Shown: in pieces, positions 33,808-42,874 of the stretch | How the letters are laid out: the number at the start of each line of letters is the position of its first letter | How positions within the stretch are numbered: the stretch's first letter is position 1 | The notes under the pieces: model-generated | Told to the model about the DNA's origin: nothing | Databases searched by the model: none | The model's input: only the letters and a program-made list of their open reading frames with translations | Origin: Acetobacteraceae bacterium | GTDB lineage: Bacteria; Pseudomonadota; Alphaproteobacteria; Acetobacterales; Acetobacteraceae | Assembly (NCBI GenBank): GCA_947371015.1 | Contig: CANBNK010000016.1 | Span: forward strand, 1-64,000 | Direction of reading: 5' to 3' | Length of the DNA: 64,000 bases | Program-made: the position numbers and the translations under genes

Positions 33808-34533
33808 TTAATCGCCGCTGGCGTTGCGCAGCCTGGTCGCCAGCCTGGCCTGGTCCGCCGGGCATATCGCGGAAAGCCGGCGATACTCGGCCGGCGTGTC
33901 GATCCGCGCATGCGCCCGCGCCCGCGCCGCCCGCATCGCCGCCAGGGAAGGCTCGATCGCCCGGCGCAGCCCGGCCTGCAACCGCGCCATCGCGGCTTCC
34001 TCGGTCGCGCCGTGGCCGCTGGCGCGCTCGGCCCAGCCATTGGCGGCGGCGCGGGCGGTGCGGGCGGCGACGCCCAGGCTGTTGCGATTGGCCTCGGCAT
34101 GGCGGCGTTCATGCGCCAGCACCGCCTGCCACAGGCAGCCATTGGCCGGCACCTCGGCGGCGATGCTGATGCGGTGCTGGGCTTCCACCAGCGTCAGCAC
34201 CACCTCGGCCGGCACGGCGCAGACCCGGCCGCGCCCGGTGTGGTGCCGGCTGACATGCGCGTTCAACTCGCTGTGCCATTCCACGCGGGATGTGGTCAGC
34301 GCCAGGTGGTGCCGCTGCGCGGTGCGCCGCTCGCCGCTTTCGGCGTGCATGGCGTCGATGCTCTGGGTGCCGGTGATCTCGACCGGCTTGTCCAGCACCG
34401 CCAGCCGGACCCGCGGCGCCCGCACCGGGCAGGAAGGTTCGGCCGCGGCGGGCGTGGGGGCCACAAGGCACACCAGCAGCACGAGAAACGCGAAGGCCGC
34501 CCCGACCCGGCCAAAACGTAGCAGCGCGTTCAC
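33808..34533 (-). CDS. Secreted DUF922-like protein with HExxH motif
   Basis: About 241 residues with a signal peptide (FAFLVLLVCLVAPTPAAAE) and a central QAVLAHERRHAEANRN, an HExxH zinc-peptidase signature. Segment TSRVEWHSELNAHVSRH and two to three cysteines fit the DUF922 family of presumed zinc-dependent proteases. Start GTG 34533 puts the signal peptide first; the ribosome site is weak. Role unknown. Confidence 0.7.
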   Translation of the reverse strand: MNALLRFGRVGAAFAFLVLLVCLVAPTPAAAEPSCPVRAPRVRLAVLDKPVEITGTQSIDAMHAESGERRTAQRHHLALTTSRVEWHSELNAHVSRHHTGRGRVCAVPAEVVLTLVEAQHRISIAAEVPANGCLWQAVLAHERRHAEANRNSLGVAARTARAAANGWAERASGHGATEEAAMARLQAGLRRAIEPSLAAMRAARARAHARIDTPAEYRRLSAICPADQARLATRLRNASGD

Positions 34534-34672
34534 CGCGCCGGCACCGCGATGCCGTAGGGCCAGACCCGCCGGAAAGGCGACACGGCGTTGCCGGGGCACC
34601 GCCGCGCCGTGCTGCCAAGGCCAGCGCCCTGGCATGGGGCCCCCGCGGCAGCGCGCAGCGATGTCGTGGGGA

Positions 34673-35662
34673 TCAGAGCCACCCCTTGCGCTTGAAATAC
34701 ATGATCGGCAGCACCGCCGAGACCACCATCAGCAGCAGCGCCAGCGGGTAGCCCAGGCCCCATTTCAGCTCGGGCATGTGCTCGAAGTTCATGCCGTAGA
34801 TGCTGGCGATCAGCGTCGGCGGCATCAAGGCGACGCTGGCCACGGTGAAGGTCTTGATGATGGCGTTCTGCTCGACATTGATGATGCCGAGCACCGCATC
34901 CAGCAGGAAGTTGGCCTTGCTGTTGAGGAAGTTCGCGTGTTCCACCAGCGACCGCACGTCGCGCACCAGGGTTTTGATCAGTGGCTGGTTCTCGCGGCGG
35001 ATCGCGCCGGCCTTCTCGGCGCCAACGAAGGTGAGGATGCGCGACAGGCCGAGCAGCGTCTCCGACGCCCGCGTGGTCACTTCCCCGACCTGGCCGAGCG
35101 TGATCAGCGCGTCCTTCAAATCCGCGTCCTTGGTGGTCGCCTTCACCTTCACCGCGCGGGCGGTCCGGAAGGCGGCCTGGCTGGCGCGGTCCATGTCGGC
35201 GGCGATGCGTTCCAGAATATCGGCCAGCCGGTCCACCACCTGCTCGAACAGGTGGAACATCACCGCGTCCGGCGTGGTCATCAGCGTGGCCGGGGTGCGC
35301 TGGCAGCGCGCCGCGAACACCGCGAAGGCCTTGGGCGTGGCGTAGCGCACCGTGATCAGGTTGGCATTGGCCAGCACGAAGGTGATGGCGGTGGAGCTGA
35401 ACTCGCCATTGTCCACGCCATACAGGAAGGGCGCGGTCAGGAAGAGGGTATCCTCCTCCTTGTACAGCCGCGACGAGCTCTCGATTTCCTGCATTTCCTC
35501 GCGCGTCGGAATCTCCAGGCGCAGCGCACCCTGCACCGCCTGTTCTTCCACCGAGGTCGGGTTCAGCAGGTCGATCCAGACCGCCGCGCGCAGCGCCTCG
35601 GGCGGCTGGGCGCCGTCCCGCACCGCCAGGTGGCCGTTTTCAACGGTGTAGGTGGTCATCAT
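34673..35662 (-). CDS. corA: CorA-family magnesium/divalent cation transporter
   Basis: The 329-residue protein has a soluble cytoplasmic funnel (about 1-265) and two C-terminal helices, the first followed by the signature YGMNFEHMPELKWG, the GMN selectivity motif. The tail ends in basic FKRKGW. Mediates Mg2+ (or Co2+/Ni2+) flux driven by membrane potential. ATG 35662, preceded by GGGAG, is preferred to the longer frame. Confidence 0.93.
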   Translation of the reverse strand: MMTTYTVENGHLAVRDGAQPPEALRAAVWIDLLNPTSVEEQAVQGALRLEIPTREEMQEIESSSRLYKEEDTLFLTAPFLYGVDNGEFSSTAITFVLANANLITVRYATPKAFAVFAARCQRTPATLMTTPDAVMFHLFEQVVDRLADILERIAADMDRASQAAFRTARAVKVKATTKDADLKDALITLGQVGEVTTRASETLLGLSRILTFVGAEKAGAIRRENQPLIKTLVRDVRSLVEHANFLNSKANFLLDAVLGIINVEQNAIIKTFTVASVALMPPTLIASIYGMNFEHMPELKWGLGYPLALLLMVVSAVLPIMYFKRKGWL

Positions 35663-35780
35663 GGGCGGCTCCCGCGCGCTCGGGCTCAGGGCTTCTAGCC
35701 GCGCCCCGGCACGGGCACAAGGCACGCTGGCGGCGCCCGGGCGCGGTCAAAAGCGCCCGGGCGACGCCAGCTGTTTCTTT

Positions 35781-35828
35781 GAGCGGGTGATTCACGCCTT
35801 TCGGCGCTGCCGCCTCAGGCGATCACGC
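35781..35828. repeat. Palindromic repeat, family B variant
   Basis: GAGCGGGTGATTCACGCC and GGCGATCACGC flank a TTTCGGCGCTGCCGCC core in the corA/tctC divergent spacer. The outer arms match other family B copies. Confidence 0.7.
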
Positions 35829-35850
35829 GCAAACGGGTGGAGGGGACGCG

Positions 35851-36846
35851 ATGCCGGCAACCAGGCGCGCCATGCTGACAACCGGCCTGCTGGCCGGCGC
35901 AACCGGGCGAGCCACGGCCCAGCCTCAGGCGCAGCCCCAGGCGGGACCGCTGCGCCTGCTGGTGGGCTACCCCGCCGGCGGCGGCACCGACCTGGTGGCC
36001 CGCGCCCTGGCCGAGCGCCTTGGCCGCGTGCTGGGGCAGCCGGTGGTCACCGACAATCGCCCCGGCGCCAACACCATCATCGCGACGCAGGCCGCGCTGG
36101 CGGCCGCGGCCGATGGCAGCACGCTGCTGCAGGCCGGCAGCGCCACGCTGGTGGTCAACCCGTTGCTGTATCGGCGGCTGCCCTACGACGCAGAGCGCGA
36201 CCTGGTGACGCTGGCCATCACCAACGGCGTGCCGCTGGTGGTGGTGGTGAAGCCGGCGCTGCCGGCGGCGACGCTGGCCGAGCTGACCGCCCTGGCCCGC
36301 CGCCGCGCCGCCGGTGCCGAAGGCCCGCTGCCCTTCGCCAGCAACGGCCTGGGCAACCCGACCCACCTGGCGGCCGAGATGTACGCGGCCCAGGCCGGGC
36401 TGCGGCTGACCCATGTGCCGTTCCAGGGCAGCAGTCGCGCCCTGGTTTCCGTGCTGGCCGGCGACACGCCGCTGATGGTGGACACCATCGGCAGCGCGCT
36501 GCCCTATATCCGCGACGGCCGGCTGCGGGCCTTGGGCGTCACCACGCCTGAACGCCTGGCGGTGCTGCCGGCGGTGCCGACCATCGCCGAGCAGGGGTTT
36601 CCGGGGTTCGACGCCAGTTTCTGGTATGGCATCGCGGTCAGCGCCCGGACCCCCGCGGCCACCCAGCAGCGGCTGCACGCGGCGCTGGCGGAAGCCATGG
36701 CCGACGCGCCGTTCCGTACCCTGCTTGCCAATCTGGGCCTTTCGCCCGAACCGCCGCGCAGCCTGGCCGAGCTGGCCGCCTATGTCGCCGCCGACCGCGC
36801 CCGCTGGGCCGGCGTCATCCGGGCCAGCGGGGTGACGCTGGAATGA
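35851..36846 (+). CDS. TctC/Bug-family solute-binding protein
   Basis: The 331-residue periplasmic receptor has a twin-arginine-like signal (ATRRAMLTTGLLAGATG), LRLLVGYPAGGGTDLVARAL, the family DNRPGANTIIATQAAL loop and LTHVPFQGSSRALVSVLAG. Bug proteins bind carboxylates, amino acids or vitamins; no TctAB genes accompany this one. It overlaps the next Bug gene frame by ATGA, so two receptors are probably co-transcribed. Confidence 0.9.
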   Translation: MPATRRAMLTTGLLAGATGRATAQPQAQPQAGPLRLLVGYPAGGGTDLVARALAERLGRVLGQPVVTDNRPGANTIIATQAALAAAADGSTLLQAGSATLVVNPLLYRRLPYDAERDLVTLAITNGVPLVVVVKPALPAATLAELTALARRRAAGAEGPLPFASNGLGNPTHLAAEMYAAQAGLRLTHVPFQGSSRALVSVLAGDTPLMVDTIGSALPYIRDGRLRALGVTTPERLAVLPAVPTIAEQGFPGFDASFWYGIAVSARTPAATQQRLHAALAEAMADAPFRTLLANLGLSPEPPRSLAELAAYVAADRARWAGVIRASGVTLE

Positions 36847-36935
36847 CCGGCTTTGGCTCGCGCGGTGGTGCGGGCTTTGCCTCGCGCGGCGGCGCGGGCT
36901 TTGCACCATACCGCCCTGCATCACGGAGTAGCCCC

Positions 36936-37907
36936 ATGCTCAAGCGTGCCCTGCCGCTTTTTGCGGCAATATTCTGCCTGTTTTCCGTGCCGCAAGCGGG
37001 TGCGCAAGCTTGGCCCGACCACCCCATCCGCATCGTCGTGGTCTTCCCGCCCGGCGGCTCGTCGGACATCGTCGCCCGCGTGCTGGCCGAGGCGATGACG
37101 CCGAAGCTGGGCCAGCGCGTGGTGGTGGACAACCGCCCCGGCGCCGGCGGCACCCTGGCGGCGCTGCATGTCAGCCAGCAGCCGGCCGATGGCTACACGC
37201 TGATGCTGAGCAACAACGCCCCCATCACCACCAGCCCGCCGATCTACCCCAATGCCGGCTACAATCCGGTCACCAGCTTCACCCATGTGTCCTACATCGG
37301 CATCACGCCGCTGGTCATCATGACCAACCTGGCGGTGCCGGTGACCAACATGGCCATGTTGCAGACCTGGCTGCGGGCGCAGCGCAACCCGGTGGCGTTT
37401 GGCAGTTCGGGCGCCGGCTCGGTCGGCCATGTGCTGGGCACCATGTTCAGCAGCCAGACCGGCATCACGCTGAACCATGTGCCCTATCGCGGCTCCACGC
37501 CGATGCAGGCGGACCTGCTGGGCGGCTCCATCCCGCTGGCCTTCGACCCGATGCCGGACAACTCCGAGAACATCAAGGCCGGCCGGGTCCGCGCCCATGC
37601 GGTCACCTCGGCCGCGCGGCAGCCCAGCCTCCCGGACGTGCCGACCACGGCCGAGGTCGGCCTGCCCGGCCTGGTCATCGGCAACTGGCTCGGCCTCAGC
37701 GCCCCGGCCGGGCTGCCGCCGGCCATCCTGGCGCGGCTGCATGCGGAAGTGGCCGCGGCGATGCAGACCCAGCTGATGCGCGACCGCCTGGCCACGGTGG
37801 GCATTGTCGGTGGCAGCATGACGCAGCCGGAATTCGCCGCCTTCATCGAGAAGGATGTGCGCGAGGTCGGCGGCGCCATCCGCGCCATGGGCATTACCGC
37901 GAACTGA
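36936..37907 (+). CDS. TctC/Bug-family solute-binding protein
   Basis: The 323-residue receptor has a Sec signal (LPLFAAIFCLFSVPQAGAQA), IRIVVVFPPGGSSDIVARVL, VDNRPGAGGTLAALHV and LNHVPYRGSTPMQADLLGG. A frame starting at 36843 overlaps the preceding stop (ATGA) and would add 31 residues made of GFASRGGA repeats. I choose 36936 because it starts the signal peptide and has CGGAG upstream. Ligand unknown. A strong hairpin follows the stop. Confidence 0.88.
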   Translation: MLKRALPLFAAIFCLFSVPQAGAQAWPDHPIRIVVVFPPGGSSDIVARVLAEAMTPKLGQRVVVDNRPGAGGTLAALHVSQQPADGYTLMLSNNAPITTSPPIYPNAGYNPVTSFTHVSYIGITPLVIMTNLAVPVTNMAMLQTWLRAQRNPVAFGSSGAGSVGHVLGTMFSSQTGITLNHVPYRGSTPMQADLLGGSIPLAFDPMPDNSENIKAGRVRAHAVTSAARQPSLPDVPTTAEVGLPGLVIGNWLGLSAPAGLPPAILARLHAEVAAAMQTQLMRDRLATVGIVGGSMTQPEFAAFIEKDVREVGGAIRAMGITAN

Positions 37908-37937
37908 ACGCAGCGGCCCTTCTGGGCCGCTGCGTTC
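37906..37937 (+). terminator. Hairpin terminator after the tandem tctC pair
   Basis: GAACGCAGCGGCCC-TTCT-GGGCCGCTGCGTTC is a perfect 14-bp stem overlapping the tctC stop; a TGCTTTTC stretch lies 8 bases beyond. The U-tract is offset, so it could be a factor-assisted terminator or stabilising 3' hairpin. Confidence 0.65.
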
Positions 37938-37949
37938 AGTTCGCTGCTT

Positions 37950-38120
37950 TTCGGCCCTCAAGCGCCGGGCGGCCGCATCCGCGGCCTTGGCTTACGCGCC
38001 ACAAGGCGCGACGGCCATTCGGCCTTGCGGCCCGCCTTCGTCGGGCCGGGGCGCTTGGTTTGCGCGGAGGCGCGGCGGCCGGGCGGGTCAGGGTGCCTCG
38101 CTGGCCCGGGAAGCCGCGGC
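37950..38120 (-). repeat. Family A-like hairpin block, inverted orientation
   Basis: Read on the plus strand, GCCCTCAAGCGCCGGGCGG, CCGCGGCCTTGGC and GCCATTCGGCC match the reverse complement of family A (GCCGAATGGC, GCCAAGGGCCGCGG, CGACTGAGGGC). It fills the 288-bp gap before the thioesterase gene. Confidence 0.55.
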
Positions 38121-38195
38121 GGAGGTCGGCGCGGCTGGCTGGCCTTCTCCCGTCGCCGGCGCTACATCGCCGGCCGACAGTCCCGGAAGGCCCGC

Positions 38196-38636
38196 ATGAC
38201 CCGTACCCTCGACAAGGCCCAGGCCCAGGCCGCCTTCGACCGCGCCATCGCCGGCGAGCAGGAGGTCTTCGGCGACTTCTTCCTCGCCCGCCTGCTGGGG
38301 CTGGAGATCACCTACCCCGGCGATGCCTGCGAAGTGGCGTTCGAGGCGCATGACTTCATGTTCAACCCACAGGGCTCGCTGCATGGCGGCATCCTGGCCA
38401 CGGCGCTCGACATCGCCATGGGCCATCTGGTGCGCGCCGCCGGCACGCCCGGCACCACGCTGGAAATGAAGATCCAGTACCTCTCCGCCATGCGCCACGG
38501 CCGCGTGGTGTGCCGCGGCGAGGCGCTGCGCCAGGGCGGCACCTGGTTCCTGCGGGCGGAAGCGCGCGACCAGGAGGGCACGCTGGTGGCCTACGCGACC
38601 AGCACGTGGAAGCTGCTGAAGAAGCGGGTGGCCTAA
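38196..38636 (+). CDS. PaaI-type hotdog thioesterase
   Basis: The 146-residue single hotdog-fold protein has the PaaI/DUF4442-like core NPQGSLHGGILATALDIAMG (catalytic loop) and MKIQYLSAMRHGRVVCRGEA. It hydrolyses acyl- or aryl-CoA thioesters in the cytoplasm. ATG at 38196; the longer frame runs through the hairpin block. Its last 4 bases overlap a convergent small gene. Confidence 0.85.
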   Translation: MTRTLDKAQAQAAFDRAIAGEQEVFGDFFLARLLGLEITYPGDACEVAFEAHDFMFNPQGSLHGGILATALDIAMGHLVRAAGTPGTTLEMKIQYLSAMRHGRVVCRGEALRQGGTWFLRAEARDQEGTLVAYATSTWKLLKKRVA

Positions 38637-38911
38637 CCGGCGGCCAGCAGCGCCGCCGCAATCGCCTCCCACTCCTCCCGCAACGCCCCCGCCGGCCGGC
38701 GCTTGCCCGCGCGCCGATACCAGTAATCCGCATTGCCCAAATCGCCCTCCTCCCGGTGCAGCAGCGCGTGCACCCAGGCGGCGTCGGCGCCCTCATCGGC
38801 CTGCGCCGCCTCATGCGCCCGCGCCCAGTCGCCGCGCGCCTGCCACCACAGCGCCGCCAACGCCGGCACCTCCGGCGCCGCCGGCAGCGCGCGCAGCTCG
38901 TCGGGCGTCAC
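38633..38911 (-). CDS. Conserved small protein linked to allantoinase
   Basis: The 92-residue, Ala/Trp-rich helical protein has WWQARGDWARAHEAAQ and VHALLHREEGDLGNADYWYR, reminiscent of a single TPR-like hairpin. Similar proteins occur in many proteobacteria without assigned function. The start overlaps the stop of the allantoinase fusion (ATGA), so it is the last gene of the ureide operon. Confidence 0.78.
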   Translation of the reverse strand: MTPDELRALPAAPEVPALAALWWQARGDWARAHEAAQADEGADAAWVHALLHREEGDLGNADYWYRRAGKRRPAGALREEWEAIAAALLAAG

Positions 38912-40317
38912 GCGCCCATGCGGTCCTTCAGCCGCAGCAGCATGATCCGCTCCACCTGGCGCAGCGCCTCGGCGTGTTCGGCGCTGGGGTCATTGCCCAG
39001 CCGCGCCTCGAAGGCGGTGACGATCTCCGCCTTGGTCAGCCCCTTCACCGCCACGATGAACGGGATGCCGTGCCGCGCCCGATACGCCGCGTTCAACTCC
39101 AGGAAGCGCGCCCGCTCGGCATCGCTCAAGTGGTCCAGCCCGGCGCTGGCCTGTTCGCTGGTGCTGTCCTCGGTCAGCTGCTTGGCCGCGTGCAGCTTGC
39201 CGGCCAAATCCGGGTGGGCGTTGAGGAAGCTGCGCTGCCGCTCCCGCGGCCAGGCATGCACGGCTGATACGAAGACCTTGTGCAGCCCTTCCGCGGTATC
39301 CTGCGCCGCTGTCAGCCCGGTCTCGTACACCGCAGCGGCCAAGTCCGGCGTATGCTCGGCCAGGTCGCCATACAGCTCCATGAACAGCGCCGGGGACAGC
39401 GTGCTGGGCCGCAGCCCGGCCTTGGGCGGATGCGTGCGTATCCAGTGCCGCGCGATATCCACCCGCCGGGCCACCCAGACGCCCGGCTGCCGCTGGATAT
39501 ACTCCAGGAACCGCGCCAGCGCCGCTGCCCGCCCCGGCCGCCCGGCCAGCCGGCAATGCAGCCCCACGCTCATCATCCGCCCGCCCTCGGCGTAGAGCTG
39601 GTCAAAACTGTCCTTCAGGTAGGTGAAGAACTGGTCGCCACTATTGAAACCCTGCGCGGTGGCGAAGCGCATGTCATTGGCGTCCAGCGTGTAGGGCACC
39701 ATCAAAAACGGCCCGCGTTCGCCCTTCACCCAGAACGGCACGTCGTCATTGTAGCAATCGGCGCTGTAGAGGTAGCTGCCCTCCCGCTGCACAATGCCCA
39801 GTGTATGGACCGTCCCGCGCCCCTGGTAGAAGCTGTACGGATGCGCGCCCGTCAGCCGCGTATGGATGCGCGTGGCTTCCAGGATATCCGCCTCCTCCGC
39901 CGCTTCGGAGAAGTTGCGGTACTCGATCCACTTCAGCCCGTGGCTGGCGATCTCCCACCCGGCCGAGAGCATGCCCGCCACCGCTTCCGGGTTGCGCTCC
40001 ATGGCGGTGGCGATGCCGAAGACGGTCACCGGCAGTCCGCGTTCGGTGAACAGCCGATGCAGCCGCCAGAAGCCGGCGCGGCTGCCGTATTCGTACAGGC
40101 TTTCCATGTTCATGTGGCGCTGGCCGGGCCAGGCCGCGGCGCCGACGATCTCGCTCAGGAAGGCCTCGCTGGCCTCATCCCCGTGCAGGATGTTGTTCTC
40201 GCCGCCTTCCTCGTAGTTGATGACGAAGTTGACCGCGATGCGCGCGCCACCTGGCCACTTCGCATCCGGCGGCGTCGCGCCATAGCCCACCAGGTCGCGC
40301 GGATAATCGCCCTGCAT
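38908..40317 (-). CDS. puuE-uraD: Bifunctional allantoinase (PuuE) / OHCU decarboxylase (UraD)
   Basis: The 469-residue fusion. Residues about 1-300 are the cofactor-independent PuuE allantoinase of the polysaccharide-deacetylase fold (VNFVINYEEGGENNILHGDE, EIASHGLKWIEY). Residues about 310-469 are 2-oxo-4-hydroxy-4-carboxy-5-ureidoimidazoline decarboxylase (FVSAVHAWPRERQRSFLNAH, QLTEDSTSEQASAGLDHL, PFIVAVKGLTK). It combines a late step of uric acid oxidation with hydrolysis of allantoin to allantoate. Followed by the HIU hydrolase gene upstream in the same operon. Confidence 0.93.
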   Translation of the reverse strand: MQGDYPRDLVGYGATPPDAKWPGGARIAVNFVINYEEGGENNILHGDEASEAFLSEIVGAAAWPGQRHMNMESLYEYGSRAGFWRLHRLFTERGLPVTVFGIATAMERNPEAVAGMLSAGWEIASHGLKWIEYRNFSEAAEEADILEATRIHTRLTGAHPYSFYQGRGTVHTLGIVQREGSYLYSADCYNDDVPFWVKGERGPFLMVPYTLDANDMRFATAQGFNSGDQFFTYLKDSFDQLYAEGGRMMSVGLHCRLAGRPGRAAALARFLEYIQRQPGVWVARRVDIARHWIRTHPPKAGLRPSTLSPALFMELYGDLAEHTPDLAAAVYETGLTAAQDTAEGLHKVFVSAVHAWPRERQRSFLNAHPDLAGKLHAAKQLTEDSTSEQASAGLDHLSDAERARFLELNAAYRARHGIPFIVAVKGLTKAEIVTAFEARLGNDPSAEHAEALRQVERIMLLRLKDRMGA

Positions 40318-40319
40318 GC

Positions 40320-40673
40320 TCAGCTGCCCCGGTAGGTGGAATAGCCCCAGGGCGTCACCTGCATCGGCACGTGGTAGTGGCCATCCGGCTCCGCCATGGT
40401 GAAGCGCAGCGTCACCACATCCAGGAAAGGCGGGTCGGATTGCGGGTTGCCCATGGCGGTGAAGTACTCGCCCACCATGAACACCAGCTCATAGGTGCCG
40501 GGCATGTAGGTCGGGCCTTCCAGCAGCGCGGCGGGGGTGCGGCCGTCCTTGTTGGTGATGGCCGCCAGGATGCGCTCGGCGCCATCCGGCTTCACCCGCC
40601 ACAGCTCGAAGGCCATGCCCTGGGCGGGCCGGCCATTCGCGGTATCCAGCACATGCGTTGAAAGATGGCCCAT
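40320..40673 (-). CDS. uraH: 5-Hydroxyisourate hydrolase
   Basis: The 117-residue transthyretin-like enzyme has the N-terminal LSTHVLDTANGRPA, central GTYELVFMVGEYF and the closing YSTYRGS, all diagnostic. It hydrolyses 5-hydroxyisourate to OHCU, substrate of the UraD half of the next gene, two bases downstream. No urate oxidase gene is in the window. Start at ATG 40673; the extra ORF residues are upstream leader. Confidence 0.95.
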   Translation of the reverse strand: MGHLSTHVLDTANGRPAQGMAFELWRVKPDGAERILAAITNKDGRTPAALLEGPTYMPGTYELVFMVGEYFTAMGNPQSDPPFLDVVTLRFTMAEPDGHYHVPMQVTPWGYSTYRGS

Positions 40674-40836
40674 GCCCGTGGCTCCTGCTCGTTCACGGCA
40701 GGAAACCACGAAGCGGCGGGAATGTCAGGCGGGCGGGGGGGGGACGCCTCCGCCGTTATGCCCGGGCGGCTCTCAGGCATCCCCGCCGCACGAGTTCGGG
40801 CGGGCCACCGCGACCGGCGCGGTGGTGACGCCGTGG

Positions 40837-41589
40837 CTAGCCCGGCAGCCCAAAGCGCGCGGCCACCGCGGGAAAATCCGCCGCCTGCGCATGCCGCGCG
40901 CAGCCCAAGGTGCCGTCGCCGGCGCGCACCAGCTGGCAGGTCGCCAACCCGCTCGCCGCCGCGGCATCCAGCTCCTCGGCCACGTCCGAGAGAAACAGGA
41001 TTTCTGCGGGTGGCAACCGCAACTCAGCGGCAATGGCGGCATAGCTCGCCACTTCCCGCTTGCCGCCCATGCGCGTGTCGAAGAAGCCGGCAAACAGCGG
41101 GTTCAGATCGCCCGCTTCGCTGAACCCAAACAGCAGCTTCTGCGCCGGCACGGAGCCCGAGGAATACACCGCCAGCGCCACGCCACCCGCAGCCCAGCCG
41201 CGCAAACAAGCCGCAACATCCGGCCATAGATGCCCCTTCAGCCGGCCATCGCGATAGCCGGCTTCCCAGATCATCCCCTGCAACGCCTTCAGCGGCGTCG
41301 CCTTCACGTCCTCGGCCATCCAGCGCCGCAGCGTCGCGGCTGGCGCGGCGCCTGGTTCGGCCGCGCGCACCTCAGCCAGCAGCGCCGCCACCGCGGGTTC
41401 CGCGCCTTCAGCCGCCAGGAAGCCGTCCAGCGCCGCCTCGGCAAACGGAAACAGCGTCTCCTTCACGAAGGCGATCGCCGTCGTCGTGCCCTCGATATCC
41501 GTCAGCACCAGCTTCGGCCGCCGATCGCTGGAGGGCGCAGGCGAAGCCGAGCACCCGGAGGCGTGAATCGTCGGCCCTGGAACGGTCAT
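40837..41589 (-). CDS. mtnC: Acireductone synthase (enolase-phosphatase)
   Basis: The 250-residue HAD-superfamily enzyme of methionine salvage turns 2,3-diketo-5-methylthiopentyl-1-phosphate into acireductone. HAD motif 1 is [10 protein letters not shown], motif 2 [11 protein letters not shown], motif 3 lysine in MGGKREV, motif 4 [15 protein letters not shown]. The first about 25 residues come from a family D palindromic repeat and are absent from the family. Last gene of mtnBDC. Confidence 0.93.
   Translation of the reverse strand: MTVPGPTIHASGCSASPAPSSDRRPKLVLTDIEGTTTAIAFVKETLFPFAEAALDGFLAAEGAEPAVAALLAEVRAAEPGAAPAATLRRWMAEDVKATPLKALQGMIWEAGYRDGRLKGHLWPDVAACLRGWAAGGVALAVYSSGSVPAQKLLFGFSEAGDLNPLFAGFFDTRMGGKREVASYAAIAAELRLPPAEILFLSDVAEELDAAAASGLATCQLVRAGDGTLGCARHAQAADFPAVAARFGLPG
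41521..41574. repeat. Family D palindromic repeat inside the mtnC 5' end
   Basis: GATCGCTGGAGGGCGCAGGC and CCGAGCACCCGGAGGCGTGA match the copy at 26847, with a GATC/GAATC-ended palindrome. The whole element is in frame and codes for the atypical N-terminus of MtnC. Confidence 0.75.
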
Positions 41590-42126
41590 TCAGGCCGCAA
41601 CCGGGAAGCGCAGCGCCATGTCGGTGCCGGTGAACTCCGCCACCCAGCCGGCCGGGTCGGTGAAGACGCGCAGCGCGGTGAAGTAGGGCTTGTCGCCGGC
41701 GTCGAACCAATGCTGCGTCCCCGCCGGCACGCTCAGCAGGTCGCCCTGCACGCAATGCGCGTCATAGACGCGGCCGTCGACATGCAGCACGAAGTCGCCG
41801 GCGCCCTTCACGAAGAACCGCACCTCATCCTCGGTGTGGATGTGCTCGTTCAGGAACTTCTCCCGCATCGCCGCGGCCTGCGGGTGGTCCGGCGTCAGGC
41901 TGACCACGTCGGCACTGCCGGCCCCGGTCTCGCCCATCAGCTTGTCCAGGTAGGGCCGATACGCCGCCAGGATCTCGTCATTGCTGGCGCCATCGGGCAC
42001 CTGCACGCCGTCCCAGCGCTCGAACCGCACGCCCAGCGGCGCCAGCGCGGCGGCGATGGCGGTGGCGTCCTCGGTCCGCAGTTCTTCCTGCTTGGTCGAG
42101 GCGTTCCAAATGGTCAGACGGCTCAT
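41590..42126 (-). CDS. mtnD: Acireductone dioxygenase
   Basis: The 178-residue cupin dioxygenase uses Fe or Ni. Metal motif HIHTEDEVRFFVKG gives the two His and Glu ligands, and GTQHWFDAG the last His. It cleaves acireductone to 2-keto-4-methylthiobutyrate and formate (Fe form). Start ATG 42126 has AAGGAG and overlaps mtnB (ATGA). The mtnC start abuts its stop. Confidence 0.95.
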   Translation of the reverse strand: MSRLTIWNASTKQEELRTEDATAIAAALAPLGVRFERWDGVQVPDGASNDEILAAYRPYLDKLMGETGAGSADVVSLTPDHPQAAAMREKFLNEHIHTEDEVRFFVKGAGDFVLHVDGRVYDAHCVQGDLLSVPAGTQHWFDAGDKPYFTALRVFTDPAGWVAEFTGTDMALRFPVAA

Positions 42127-42752
42127 CGTGCCGCTCTCCTTTCTTCCAGTTCGCAGGCCAGCATGAACTCCAGCGCCTCCAGCCGCAGCCGGGCGGTCGC
42201 CATGTCCCTGCCCCATACATAGATCCCATGGCCGCGGATCAAATACCCCGGCGGCACACTCGTCATGCCATCCCAGCGGCGATCCACCGCAGCCTGCAGG
42301 CGGTCGATATCCTGGTCGTTGTCGAAGACCGGCACCTCAACCCGGGCGTCATGCGTCGGCAGGCCGGGGAATGCCTTCAACAATTCATATCCGGCCAGCA
42401 CCACAGCGTCCCCGGCGGCGCGGGACAGCACCGTATTGGCCAGGGAATGCCCGTGCAGCACCGCTCCGGCCTCGGCGAATCGCCGGTAGATGCCGCAATG
42501 CAGGCCGGTTTCGGCGGAAGCCTTGTCGCCCGCGTGCAGCGGCCGGCCGTCGAGGTCCACCGCGATCACGCCCTCGGGCCGCAGGAAGCCCTTGTGCCCG
42601 CCGCTGCGGGTGATGGCCACCCGCCCATCGGCCAGGCGCACGGAGATATTGCCTGCCGTGGCCGGCACCCAGTTGAAGCGGTCCAGCCGCTCACCGGCGG
42701 CGATGATCTCGGCCGTCGCCCGGCCAAACGCGTCTTCATCCGCCATCGGCAT
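42123..42752 (-). CDS. mtnB: Methylthioribulose-1-phosphate dehydratase
   Basis: The 209-residue class II aldolase-fold enzyme has TAGNISVRL, ITRSGGHKGFL, metal histidines in VLHGHSLANTVLSR and the distal IRGHGIYVWGRD. It dehydrates methylthioribulose-1-phosphate, preceding MtnC and MtnD. First gene of the mtnBDC operon; mtnA and mtnP/mtnK are not in this window. Confidence 0.94.
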   Translation of the reverse strand: MPMADEDAFGRATAEIIAAGERLDRFNWVPATAGNISVRLADGRVAITRSGGHKGFLRPEGVIAVDLDGRPLHAGDKASAETGLHCGIYRRFAEAGAVLHGHSLANTVLSRAAGDAVVLAGYELLKAFPGLPTHDARVEVPVFDNDQDIDRLQAAVDRRWDGMTSVPPGYLIRGHGIYVWGRDMATARLRLEALEFMLACELEERRAAR

Positions 42753-42874
42753 TCCCCCCGGAACGGCAAAAGGGCGCCGGGGCCGGCGAGGCCCGCGGCG
42801 CCCAAAGGCGCTGGTCGAAATCGGCCTGGTTCAGCCGGCCAAGGTCAGGCCAGCCTGGATCAGGCCAGCCTACG

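Noticed and set aside
33824-35698. 624-residue plus-strand ORF
   Set aside because: Antisense of corA and the DUF922-like gene; His/Gln-rich shadow.
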